62,704 nt of DNA from the NCBI RefSeq assembly GCF_001552175.1, contig NZ_BCQR01000058.1, forward strand, positions 1-62,704. Reading direction: 5' to 3'. Positions 40,715-50,400 of the stretch are shown here, piece after piece (position 1 is the stretch's first letter; the number at the start of each line of letters is the position of its first letter). Both the position numbers and the translations under genes were made by a program. This DNA is from Actinomadura kijaniata NBRC 14229. GTDB taxonomy: Bacteria; Actinomycetota; Actinomycetes; Streptosporangiales; Streptosporangiaceae. The notes beneath the pieces are model-generated. The model was given only the letters and a program-made list of their open reading frames with translations, ran no database searches and was not told where the DNA came from.

Positions 40715-41445
40715 CCCCGCGGGTTGATCACACGGATGTCGGCGCGTACGCGCTGGGCCTTCTGGAGGACGAGGACCGGCGGGCCTTCGAGGCGCATCTG
40801 CGCGGGTGTGAACGGTGCCGCGCCGAGCTGGCGGAGATGTCGGGGCTGGCGTCGCTGCTCACCGACATGGGCCCGGTCCCGGACGCCGAACAGGACGGCG
40901 GTGGCGCACCCGCGCCGTCCGAGCCGCCCGCCCAGGTCATCGACCTGATGCGCCGCGGCCGGGAGCGGGACCGCCGGGCCCGCCGCGGCACCTACGCGAT
41001 CGGCGCGGTCGCGGCGGCGGCGCTGCTGGCCACCGGGACCGTCATCGGCGCCTCGGCCACCGACGACGCCCCGCCGGTCGCGGGCGGCGGGCACTCGCAC
41101 GGCCCGGCGCAGGCGCTGGTCATCTGGGGCGAGCGGCACTCCGGGCAGAACACCGAGCGCGGCGTGAGCGGCGTGGTGGGACTGGAGAGCAAGGGCTGGG
41201 GCACCCACGTGGGCCTGGAGCTGCGGGGCGTGCGCGGGCCCCTGCGGTGCCGGCTGGAGGCGGTCTCCCGCACCGGCGAGCGGGCGGTCGTCACCGGCTG
41301 GCGGGTGCCCGACCAGGGCTACGGCGTGCCCGGCAGCCCGAACCCGCTGGTCACCCACGGCGGAACCGCGATCTCCCGGCAGGAGCTGTCCCGCTTCGAG
41401 GTGCGGATCGAGGGCGGCGGAACGCTGCTGACCATCCCCGTCTGA
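40711..41445 (+). CDS. Membrane anti-sigma factor with zinc-finger (ZAS) domain
   Basis: A 244-residue protein. The N-terminal ZAS domain shows ALGLLEDEDRRAFEAHLRGCERC (His-x3-Cys-x2-Cys). A transmembrane helix follows (IGAVAAAALLATGTVIGASA, about residues 92-112), and then an extracytoplasmic beta domain (about 130 residues) that should sense the signal. The start overlaps the sigma gene by 4 nt. It resembles RslA, the partner of SigL, which releases sigma by regulated proteolysis or redox change. Confidence 0.9.
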   Translation: MTPRVDHTDVGAYALGLLEDEDRRAFEAHLRGCERCRAELAEMSGLASLLTDMGPVPDAEQDGGGAPAPSEPPAQVIDLMRRGRERDRRARRGTYAIGAVAAAALLATGTVIGASATDDAPPVAGGGHSHGPAQALVIWGERHSGQNTERGVSGVVGLESKGWGTHVGLELRGVRGPLRCRLEAVSRTGERAVVTGWRVPDQGYGVPGSPNPLVTHGGTAISRQELSRFEVRIEGGGTLLTIPV

Positions 41446-41454
41446 CCCCGGACG

Positions 41455-41488
41455 ACGCCCGGCGCGGAAGCGGCTCCGCGCCGGGCGT
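41455..41488. terminator. Bidirectional hairpin
   Basis: Arms 41455-41468 and 41475-41488 (14 nt) are exact complements around AGCGGC, between convergent anti-sigma and SDR genes. Confidence 0.85.
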
Positions 41489-41499
41489 TCCCACGCGCC

Positions 41500-42453
41500 T
41501 CAGGAGAACGCGTCCACCCCGGTCATCCCGCTCGACAGCGCCCACAGCCGCGCCGCGTCCCCGGCGTCGACCGCCCAGGGCTTGACCCCGCCGACGAGCA
41601 TGTCGTCGGTGGTCGCGGGCTCGGCGACGTCGCAGTCCTGGCAGTACAGTCCGCCCCGTCCCGCCAGCAGCGGCGACGTCGCGGCCCACACCGCCGTGGC
41701 CGCCCCCTGGGCGGGCGTCTTGAAGCCGGGCGCGGGCTCGCCGTCCTCGTTCATCCACCCCTGGGCGATCTGGTCCTCGCGCGGGACGTGCCGCTGCAAC
41801 GGCGTGAGGATGCTGCCCGGGTGCACCGCGAACGCCCGCACCCCGGACCGTTCGCCGAGCGCGTCCAGGTGGACGGCGAACAGCGCGTTGGCGGTCTTGG
41901 ACTGGGCGTAGGCCAGCCACCGGTCGTAGCCGTTCCGGAAGTGGACGTCGTCCCACCGCATCCCGGACAGGAAGTGCCCCGACGAGGCCACCGCGACCAC
42001 CCGCGCCCCGGGCGCGAGCGCCGGGCGCAGCAGGTTGACCAGGGCGAAGTGCCCGAGGTGGTTGACCGCGAGGTGCGCCTCCCAGCCCGGCCCCACGCGG
42101 GTCTCGGGACAGGCCATGATCCCGGCGTTGGCGATGACCAGGTCGACGGCCCGCCCGGACCCGGCGACCCGCTCGCCGAACCGCCGCACGCTCTCCAGGT
42201 CCGCCAGCTCCAGCTCGTCCACCTCGACCCGGTCGACGCCCCGCAGCGCCTCCCGCGCCGCCCCGGTCCGCCGGGCGGGCACCAGGACGCGCGCCCCGGC
42301 CCCGCTCAGCGCCCGCGTGATCTCCAGTCCCAGGCCCGAGTACCCGCCGGTGACCAGGGCCGTCCGTCCCGTCAGGTCGATCCCGGCGAGCACCTCCCGT
42401 GCCGTGCTGCGCGCTCCGAAACCGCTGCCGATCTTCCGCTGTTCGCTCCACAT
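41500..42453 (-). CDS. Short-chain dehydrogenase under MerR control
   Basis: A 317-residue SDR with TGGYSGLGLEITR, VIANAGIM (the usual NNAG variant), Ser in VAVASSGHF and YAQSK. It resembles retinol-dehydrogenase/WWOX-like SDRs with a long C-terminus. ATG 42453 lies just downstream of a MerR-type promoter (TTGACC-N19-TAGCGT), so the message has almost no leader. Divergent from the MerR gene, of which it is the obvious target. Confidence 0.9.
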   Translation of the reverse strand: MWSEQRKIGSGFGARSTAREVLAGIDLTGRTALVTGGYSGLGLEITRALSGAGARVLVPARRTGAAREALRGVDRVEVDELELADLESVRRFGERVAGSGRAVDLVIANAGIMACPETRVGPGWEAHLAVNHLGHFALVNLLRPALAPGARVVAVASSGHFLSGMRWDDVHFRNGYDRWLAYAQSKTANALFAVHLDALGERSGVRAFAVHPGSILTPLQRHVPREDQIAQGWMNEDGEPAPGFKTPAQGAATAVWAATSPLLAGRGGLYCQDCDVAEPATTDDMLVGGVKPWAVDAGDAARLWALSSGMTGVDAFS

Positions 42454-42460
42454 GCCCGGA

Positions 42461-42491
42461 ACGCTAGAAGTTAGAGTTCACTCAAGGTCAA
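42461..42491 (-). promoter_or_regulatory. MerR-type promoter with 19-bp spacer
   Basis: Minus strand TTGACC (42491-42486), 19-nt spacer, TAGCGT (42466-42461). The spacer contains GAGTGAACTC, a dyad with arms GAGT/ACTC. A 19-bp spacer is the hallmark of MerR-activated promoters, where the regulator twists DNA to align the two elements. Confidence 0.75.
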
Positions 42492-42506
42492 ACCGGAAGG
42501 AACGCC

Positions 42507-42908
42507 GTGTCCGCCCCTCTCTCCATCGGTCAGGTCGCCGAGGCGACCGGGCTGAGCGTCCACGCCCTGCGCTTCTTCGAGCGCGAGGGCCTCATGCTCC
42601 GCCCGATCCCCCGCACCGCCGGGGGCCGCCGCGCCTACGACCGTTCCGACGTCGAGTGGCTCCTGCTGTGCAACCGGCTGCGCGACTCGGGGATGCCGCT
42701 GGCCACGATCCGGCGGTTCGCCGACCTGGTGCGTTCCGGCCCCGGCAACGAGCCCGAGCGGCTGGCCCTGCTGCGCGGCCACGAACGCGACGTCCGCGCC
42801 AGGATCGCCGAGCTGACGGCCTGCCTGGACGTCATCCACACCAAGGTCGTCACCTACGAACGGCACCTCGCCGACGGCACCGCCGCCGGCCTGTGGGCCC
42901 CGTCCTAG
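42507..42908 (+). CDS. MerR-family transcriptional regulator
   Basis: A 133-residue regulator. The winged helix is MSAPLSIGQVAEATGLSVHA and LRFFEREGLMLRPIPRTAGGRRAYDRSDVEWL, followed by the dimerisation helix. No cysteines in a metal- or redox-binding pattern are present, only one Cys in the HTH part and one in the helix (LTACLDVIH). An organic effector, or AdhR/NmlR-like stress sensing, is therefore more likely than metal. GTG 42507 follows GGAAGGAACGCC. Divergent from the SDR gene. Confidence 0.92.
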   Translation: MSAPLSIGQVAEATGLSVHALRFFEREGLMLRPIPRTAGGRRAYDRSDVEWLLLCNRLRDSGMPLATIRRFADLVRSGPGNEPERLALLRGHERDVRARIAELTACLDVIHTKVVTYERHLADGTAAGLWAPS

Positions 42909-42996
42909 AACGCCCCTGCGCCCCATACCGGATACACGGGCCGCGCCGTCTCGGGGAGAATGCCCTCCCCCGCCGTTCCCGGGACGGAAAGCGGGC

Positions 42997-43902
42997 ATGA
43001 ACCTGTCCGTGGCGGAGGAAATCGCTCGGAACGTCGGACCGGCGGGTATCGAGATCGCCTACGAGCGGCTCGGCGACCCGGCCGATCCGCCCGTTCTGCT
43101 GATCATGGGGTCGGGCGTGCAGATGGTCGCGTGGCCCGACGGGTTCTGCGCCGCCCTCGTCGAACGCGGCCTGCACGTCGTCCGGTTCGACAACCGCGAC
43201 GTCGGACGGTCGACGCACCTGCGCGACGTCCCGGCCCCCGACCTCCGGGCGGCGATGTCCGGGGGTCCGCCGTCGGTGCCCTACACGCTGGCGGACATGG
43301 TGGCCGACACCGTGGGGCTGCTCGACGCGCTCGGGCTCGGCGGCGTACACCTGGTCGGCGCGTCCCTGGGCGGGATGATCGCCCAGATGATCGCGCTTGA
43401 CCACCCCGCGCGGGTCCGTTCGCTGACGTCGATCATGTCCACGACCGGCGATCCGGAGGTCGGACGGCCGCGTCCCGAGGCCCTGGCGGGGCTCGGCGCG
43501 CCGCCGGAGGACCGGGAGGGGTTCCTCGCCTGGCAGGTGCGGGCGGCGCGCGCGACCGGGTCGCCGGGGTTCGCGTTCGACGAGGCCGCGGTCGCCGCGC
43601 GGGTCCGGCTCTCCTACGACAGGGGGCACGACCCCGCGGGAACGGCGCGGCAGTTCGCCGCGGTCTCCACCGCGGGCGACCGCACCGGGCGGCTGCGGTC
43701 GCTGACCGTTCCCACCCTGGTCGTCCACGGCGCGGACGACGTGTTGATCGGCGCCGACGGGGGGCGGGCCACCGCCGCCGCGATCCCGGGCGCCGAGCTG
43801 CTCGTCATCGAGGGGATGGGCCACGACCTGCCCCGCGAGCTGTGGCCCACGATCACCGACCGCATCGCCGCGCTCGTCCGCCGCGCCGAGTCCGCGCGGT
43901 AG
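42997..43902 (+). CDS. Alpha/beta hydrolase
   Basis: A 301-residue hydrolase. The nucleophile Ser is in LVGASLGGMIAQM, the acid in VVHGADDVLIG and the His in IEGMGHDLPREL. HVVRFDNRDVGRSTH is typical of the haloperoxidase/aclacinomycin-methylesterase (RdmC-like) branch. The substrate is unknown. It stands alone, 88 nt after the MerR gene on the same strand, and its end comes 16 nt from the convergent hydrolase. Confidence 0.9.
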   Translation: MNLSVAEEIARNVGPAGIEIAYERLGDPADPPVLLIMGSGVQMVAWPDGFCAALVERGLHVVRFDNRDVGRSTHLRDVPAPDLRAAMSGGPPSVPYTLADMVADTVGLLDALGLGGVHLVGASLGGMIAQMIALDHPARVRSLTSIMSTTGDPEVGRPRPEALAGLGAPPEDREGFLAWQVRAARATGSPGFAFDEAAVAARVRLSYDRGHDPAGTARQFAAVSTAGDRTGRLRSLTVPTLVVHGADDVLIGADGGRATAAAIPGAELLVIEGMGHDLPRELWPTITDRIAALVRRAESAR

Positions 43903-43918
43903 GGCCGGTCGGCGGCGG

Positions 43919-44587
43919 TCACCGGTCGGCGGAGTGGAGCAGGGACAGCAGGTCGCCGGTCGGGCGGACGTCGCCGAAGGAGCGGTAGAAGGTGTGCAGG
44001 GTCGCGTTGTGCTCGGCGTCGGTGCGGGCGGCGTTGGCGTCGGCGACCATGACGGTGCGGTAGCCGAGGGTGGCGGCGTCGCGGGCGGAGGACTCGCAGC
44101 ACACGTTGGTGATGGTGCCGGTGATCAGGACGGTGTCGATCCCGCGCGCGTCGAGCAGGTCCGGCAGCGGACCGCGGCCGGGGAAGAACGCGCTGGGGGC
44201 GGTCTTCTCGGCCAGGATGTCGGCCGGGTGCGGGGTGAGGCCCGGCCAGAGGCGGTCGGCGGGCGGGCCCTCGCCGCCGCAGGCGCGGTGGATCTCGTAG
44301 ACGCGCGGGCCGAAGAACTCCTCGCGGGCGGGGAGGCGCTCGCCGGGGGCGGGCAGCACCCAGGCGACGGTGCCGCCCGCCGGGCGCAGGGCGGCCGCCA
44401 GACGGGCGATGTTCGGGACGATGGCGCGGCCGTGGGGGTTGGCCGTGACGAAGAACGGCACCATGTCGATCACGACCAGCGCGGTGCGGGACGGCGTCAG
44501 GCTCTCGAACGCGAAGCGGCGGCCCCGGCGCTCCTCGTGCCGGGCGTACTCGCGCGGGTCGATCCACCACCGGTGTCCGGAGGTCAC
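43919..44587 (-). CDS. Cysteine hydrolase, isochorismatase family
   Basis: A 222-residue enzyme. The triad is Asp (ALVVIDMVPFF), Lys (AEKTAPSAFFPGRG) and Cys (TNVCCESSARDA). The family includes nicotinamidases, isochorismatases, carbamoylases and ureidoacrylate hydrolases; the substrate cannot be told from sequence. GTG 44587 has AGAGGGG six nt upstream; GTG 44620, next to the MarR stop, would add 11 residues. It follows the MarR gene closely and is probably its operon partner. Confidence 0.88.
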   Translation of the reverse strand: MTSGHRWWIDPREYARHEERRGRRFAFESLTPSRTALVVIDMVPFFVTANPHGRAIVPNIARLAAALRPAGGTVAWVLPAPGERLPAREEFFGPRVYEIHRACGGEGPPADRLWPGLTPHPADILAEKTAPSAFFPGRGPLPDLLDARGIDTVLITGTITNVCCESSARDAATLGYRTVMVADANAARTDAEHNATLHTFYRSFGDVRPTGDLLSLLHSADR

Positions 44588-44621
44588 GGGCGTCCCCTCT
44601 CGTCGGTTCCCGGCGCTCACG

Positions 44622-45128
44622 TCAGAGCGTGTCGCCGTTGGACAGCAGGAGCTTGCGGAGCAGGGACGCCAGTTCCTCGCGCTCGGCGGGGGCGAGCGCG
44701 GACAGCAGGCGCTCCTGGCCCGCGACGTGGTCGGCGACGGCCGCGTCGATCACGCGGCGCCCCTCGCCGGTGAGGGTGATCAGGACGCTGCGGCGGTTGC
44801 CGGGGTCGGTCTCGCGGGTGACCAGGCCGCGGTCGGTCAGCCGGTCGATCCGGTTGGTGATCGCGCCGGAGGTGACCAGCGACGCCTCGCTCAGCGCGCC
44901 CGCCGTCAGCCGGTGGGGCGGGCCGGCGCGCAGCAGCGTGGCGAGGATGTCGAACTCCCACGGCTGGAGGCCGTGCCGGGCGAAGACCGCGCGCATCTCC
45001 CGGCCGAGCACGTGGGAGGCCCGGGAGACGCGGCCGACCACGCCCATCGGCGCGGCGTCGAGATCGGGGCGCGCGGACGCCCACTGCGCCAGCACGCGGT
45101 CCAGATGGTCCTCGGCCTGGCCCGTCAT
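44622..45128 (-). CDS. MarR-family transcriptional regulator
   Basis: A 168-residue winged-helix regulator (LTAGALSEASLVTSGAITNRID, wing LVTRETDPGNRRSVLITLT). It is divergent from an MFS exporter, and the gap carries three copies of TCAACRTTGAA. The typical logic is that the regulator represses itself, the downstream cysteine hydrolase and the exporter until a toxic phenolic or drug-like molecule binds. Confidence 0.92.
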   Translation of the reverse strand: MTGQAEDHLDRVLAQWASARPDLDAAPMGVVGRVSRASHVLGREMRAVFARHGLQPWEFDILATLLRAGPPHRLTAGALSEASLVTSGAITNRIDRLTDRGLVTRETDPGNRRSVLITLTGEGRRVIDAAVADHVAGQERLLSALAPAEREELASLLRKLLLSNGDTL

Positions 45129-45137
45129 CGCGACTCC

Positions 45138-45208
45138 TCAACATTGAACTGTTTGACGTAAAGGTATCCGAAGCCTACTCTGCTCAACGTTGAACATTTC
45201 AATGTTGA
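45138..45208. promoter_or_regulatory. Three operator copies and MFS promoter
   Basis: TCAACATTGAA at 45138-45148, TCAACGTTGAA at 45184-45194, and the same motif on the minus strand at 45198-45208. Between them TTGACG (45153-45158), 17-nt spacer and TACTCT (45176-45181) could be the MFS promoter. One site lies before the -35 and two after the -10. Confidence 0.7.
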
Positions 45209-45227
45209 AGCTTAGAGGTGATCCCCC

Positions 45228-46427
45228 ATGCACGCCGACACCGCCATCCCGGCCGTGGAGACGCCGCGCCCGGCCGTTCCGTTGCGGAGCTGGCTCGCGG
45301 TCACCGCCGTCGCCGCCGCCACGTTCGCCATGGTCACCGTCGAGTCCCTGCCCGTCGGGCTGCTCACCGCCATCGGCGGCGGGCTCGGCGTCTCGCCGGG
45401 ACTGGCCGGGCTCACCGTGACGCTGCCGGGTCTGCTCGCCTCCGTCTCGGCGGTCGTGCTGCCGGTGCTGATCCGCCGGACGGACCGACGGCTCGTGCTG
45501 CTCGTCCTGCTCGCGGTCATGCTGGTGGCGACGCTCGCCTCCGGCCTGGCGCCGAACTTCGCCGTGCTGCTGACCGCCCGGTTCTTCGTCGGGATCGCGA
45601 TCGGCGGGTTCTGGGCGCTGGCCGCGAGCGTCGCCGTGCGGCTGGTGCCCGAGCAGCACATCCCCCGGGCGACGGCGCTGGCGTTCGGCGGGGCCACCGC
45701 CGCCAACGTCCTCGGCGCGCCCGCCGCCACCCTCGTCGGCGGGCTCACCGACTGGCGGATCGCGTTCCTCGTGGTCGCCGGGCTCGGCGCGTTCGTCGCC
45801 GCCGCCCTGTACGCGCTGCTGCCCCAGCTGCCCGCGACCGACCCGATCCGGCCGCGCACCCTCGCCGCGCAGCTCCGCGTCCCGGCCGTGCGGATGGCGG
45901 TGACGGCGACGTTCCTGCTGGTGGGCGGGCACTGGGCGGCGTTCACGTTCGTCAGCCCGATCCTCCAGCAGACGTCCGGGCTGGACGAGCGGCTGATCGG
46001 CCCGGCGCAGCTCGGCTTCGGCGCCGCCGGGATCGCGGGGACGTTCCTGGCGGGCTCGGCGGCGGCCCGCGACCCGCGCCGCGTGCTGCTGGGCACGGGC
46101 GCGCTGCTGACGGCCGCGCTGGCGCTGTTCACCGTCGCGGGGCAGACCCCGGCGGGCGGGGTCGCGCTGCTGCTCGTGTGGGGGCTGGCGTTCGGCGCGG
46201 TGCCGGTCGGCGTGCAGACCTGGATCTTCCGGGCGGCCCCGGAGGCGGCCGAGGCGGCGACCGCGCTGAACACCGCCCTGTTCAACCTGGCGATCGCGGT
46301 CGGCGCGCTGGTCGGCGGCCTGGTCGTGGACGGCGCGGGCACCGCCGGGGTGCTGTGGACCGGCGCGGCCCTCGGCGCCGTGGCGACCCTGGCGGTGTGG
46401 GCGGGCGGCCGCTCCCTCACCCGGTGA
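45228..46427 (+). CDS. MFS transporter (drug/arabinose-efflux type)
   Basis: A 399-residue permease with 12 predicted helices. It resembles the AraJ/CmlA-type DHA1 exporters (VTVESLPVGLLTAIGGGLGVS, FFVGIAIGGFWALAASVA). ATG 45228 lies 12 nt after AGAGGTG. Controlled by the divergent MarR protein through the repeated operators, so an export role for the effector molecule is likely. Confidence 0.92.
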   Translation: MHADTAIPAVETPRPAVPLRSWLAVTAVAAATFAMVTVESLPVGLLTAIGGGLGVSPGLAGLTVTLPGLLASVSAVVLPVLIRRTDRRLVLLVLLAVMLVATLASGLAPNFAVLLTARFFVGIAIGGFWALAASVAVRLVPEQHIPRATALAFGGATAANVLGAPAATLVGGLTDWRIAFLVVAGLGAFVAAALYALLPQLPATDPIRPRTLAAQLRVPAVRMAVTATFLLVGGHWAAFTFVSPILQQTSGLDERLIGPAQLGFGAAGIAGTFLAGSAAARDPRRVLLGTGALLTAALALFTVAGQTPAGGVALLLVWGLAFGAVPVGVQTWIFRAAPEAAEAATALNTALFNLAIAVGALVGGLVVDGAGTAGVLWTGAALGAVATLAVWAGGRSLTR

Positions 46428-46465
46428 GGGGCGGGCGGCGGGCGACCGGCCGATAGCCTTGGGGC

Positions 46466-47749
46466 ATGCCCTCAGCCACGCCGCAGGAACACTGGCCTGC
46501 CCCGGTCGCGTCCACGCCGGTCGACGCGACCGTGCCGCTGCCCGGCTCCAAGTCCATGACCAACCGGGCGCTGATCCTGGCGGCCCTCGCCGACGCGCCC
46601 GGCACCGTCACCCGCCCGCTGCGCAGCCGCGACAGCGAGCTGATGGCCGGGGCGCTGCGCGCGCTCGGCGTCGGGGTCGGCGAGGACGCCGGCGACTGGC
46701 AGGTGCTGCCCGGCGAGCTGGCAGGCCCCGCCCGCGTGGACGTCGGCCTGGCCGGGACCGTCATGCGGTTCCTGCCGCCGGTCGCGGCGCTGGCCTCCGG
46801 CGAGGTCCACGTGGACGGCGACCCGCGCGCCCGCGAACGGCCCATGGGCCCGATCATCCGGGCGCTGCGCGCGCTCGGCGTGGAGATCGACGACGGGGGC
46901 CGGGACGCGCTGCCGTTCACCGTCCACGGCGCCGGCGGCGTCGAGGGCGGCACCGTCACCATCGACGCCTCCGGCTCCTCGCAGCTGGTCTCCGGCCTGC
47001 TGCTGGCCGCGCCCCGGTTCGCCAAGGGCGTGGAGGTCCGGCACGAGGGCCCGCCGGTGCCCTCCGCCCCGCACCTGGTGATGACGGTGGCGATGCTGCG
47101 CGAGGCGGGCGCGACCGTCGAGACCGAACGGAACGTCTGGCGCGTCGCCCCCGGCCCGCTGCGCGGCCGCGAGTGGGCGATCGAGCCCGACCTGTCGAAC
47201 GCGGCGCAGTTCCTCGGCGCGGCGCTGGTGACCGGCGGGCGGGTGACCGTCCCGGACTGGCCGTCGAGCACCACCCAGCCCGGCGACGCGCTGCGCGACC
47301 TGCTGGCGGCGATGGGCGCGGAGGTGGCGCTCGGCCCGGACGGGCTGACCGTGCGGGGCACCGGCGCGTTCTCCGGCCTGGACGCCGACCTGCACGAGGT
47401 GGGCGAGCTGACCCCGGTGCTGGCGGCGCTGGCGGCGCTCGCCGACGGGCCGTCCCGCCTCACCGGCATCGCGCACCTGCGCGGCCACGAGACCGACCGG
47501 CTCGCCGCGCTCGTCACCGAGATCAACGGACTCGGCGGCGACGTCCGCGAACTGCCCGACGGCCTGGAGATCCGCCCCCGCCCGCTGCGCGGCGGGGTCT
47601 TCCGCACCTACGACGACCACCGGATGGTGATGGCCGCCGCGCTGCTGGGGCTGGCCGTTCCCGGCGTCGAGGTGGAGAACGTCGCCACCGTGGGCAAGAC
47701 ACTTCCGAACTTCACCGAGCTGTGGACCGCCATGCTGGAGGGTGCTTGA
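46466..47749 (+). CDS. aroA: 3-phosphoshikimate 1-carboxyvinyltransferase (EPSP synthase)
   Basis: A 427-residue enzyme of the shikimate pathway that joins shikimate 3-phosphate and phosphoenolpyruvate. The substrate loop LPGSKSMTNRALIL is at residue about 25, followed by GLAGTVMRFLPP, the glyphosate-loop region SGSSQLVSGLLLAAP and YDDHRMVMAAALLG near the end. A normal-length, complete copy. rsgA follows 32 nt later, as in mycobacteria (Rv3227-Rv3228). Confidence 0.96.
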   Translation: MPSATPQEHWPAPVASTPVDATVPLPGSKSMTNRALILAALADAPGTVTRPLRSRDSELMAGALRALGVGVGEDAGDWQVLPGELAGPARVDVGLAGTVMRFLPPVAALASGEVHVDGDPRARERPMGPIIRALRALGVEIDDGGRDALPFTVHGAGGVEGGTVTIDASGSSQLVSGLLLAAPRFAKGVEVRHEGPPVPSAPHLVMTVAMLREAGATVETERNVWRVAPGPLRGREWAIEPDLSNAAQFLGAALVTGGRVTVPDWPSSTTQPGDALRDLLAAMGAEVALGPDGLTVRGTGAFSGLDADLHEVGELTPVLAALAALADGPSRLTGIAHLRGHETDRLAALVTEINGLGGDVRELPDGLEIRPRPLRGGVFRTYDDHRMVMAAALLGLAVPGVEVENVATVGKTLPNFTELWTAMLEGA

Positions 47750-47781
47750 TCATCATGCTGCCTGTTCGAGGGACCGGGTAA

Positions 47782-48774
47782 GTGGCCCGGCGAGCACGCG
47801 ACTACGACGAGGACGACGTCCGGGTCCGGCCGTCGCGGCGGGGCTCGCGGCCCCGCACCCGGATCCGCCCCGCGCACGAGGACGCCGTCGAGGGGTTCGT
47901 GGTGGCGGTCGACCGGGGGCGGTACCGCTGCCTGGTCGAGGACCGCACCGTCACCGCGATGCGCGCCCGCGAGCTGGGCCGCAAGGGCGTGGTCGTCGGC
48001 GACCGCGTCGCGCTGGTCGGCGACGTGTCCGGACGGCCCGACAGCCTCGCCCGGATCGTCCGGGTCGAGCCGCGCGGCTCGACGCTGCGGCGCACCGCCG
48101 ACGACACCGACCCGTTCGAGCGGATCATCGTCGCCAACGCCGACCAGCTCGCCATCGTCACCGCCCTCGCCGACCCCGAGCCGCGCCCCCGCCTGATCGA
48201 CCGGCAGCTGGTGGCCGCCTACGACGCGGGCATGCACCCGCTGCTGGTGCTCACCAAGGCCGACCTGGCCGACCCCGACGCGCTGCTCGCCGAGTACGCG
48301 TCGCTCGGCGTGCCCGCCTTCGTCACCCAGCGCGGCGGCGACCTGGCCGGGCTGCGCGACCTGCTGCGCGGCCAGATCACCGTGCTGGTCGGGCACTCCG
48401 GCGTCGGCAAGTCCACCCTGGTCAACGCGCTGGTCCCGGACGCCGAACGCGCCGTCAGCCATGTCAACGCCGTCACCGGCCGGGGCCGCCACACCTCCTC
48501 CTCGGCGCTGGCGCTGGAACTGCCGGACGGCGACGGCTGGATCATCGACACCCCGGGCGTGCGGAGCTTCGGGCTGGCGCACGTCAAGCCGGAGAACGTC
48601 ATCAACGCGTTCGAGGACCTGGCCGAGGGCGCCGCCGAACGCTGCCCGCCGCACTGCGACCACCTGCAGTCCGAGTGCGGCCTGGACGCCTGGGTCGCCG
48701 ACGGCCACGCCAGCCAGGGCCGTCTGGACTCGCTGCGCCGCCTGCTGCGCAGCCGCGAGGGCGAAGCGGACTGA
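47782..48774 (+). CDS. rsgA: Ribosome small-subunit-dependent GTPase A
   Basis: A 330-residue circularly permuted GTPase that helps 30S ribosome maturation. The OB domain (about residues 25-95) precedes G4 (LVLTKADL), then G1 (GHSGVGKSTL), G2 (GRGRHTSS) and G3 (IDTPGVRSFG). The C-terminal zinc knuckle is CPPHCDHLQSECGLD, slightly different from the usual C-x-H spacing. GTG 47782 follows a purine-rich stretch. Probably co-transcribed with aroA. Confidence 0.93.
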   Translation: MARRARDYDEDDVRVRPSRRGSRPRTRIRPAHEDAVEGFVVAVDRGRYRCLVEDRTVTAMRARELGRKGVVVGDRVALVGDVSGRPDSLARIVRVEPRGSTLRRTADDTDPFERIIVANADQLAIVTALADPEPRPRLIDRQLVAAYDAGMHPLLVLTKADLADPDALLAEYASLGVPAFVTQRGGDLAGLRDLLRGQITVLVGHSGVGKSTLVNALVPDAERAVSHVNAVTGRGRHTSSSALALELPDGDGWIIDTPGVRSFGLAHVKPENVINAFEDLAEGAAERCPPHCDHLQSECGLDAWVADGHASQGRLDSLRRLLRSREGEAD

Positions 48775-48828
48775 CCGCCCCCGGATAACCGTCCCCCAAG
48801 AGGCGATCATGTCGATATCGTCCCTTTC

Positions 48829-50352
<1,524 letters not shown>

Positions 50353-50400
50353 TCCGGCGACCCCCCGAATCTTTCCGGCGATCCCGGTGAGGATGACGGG

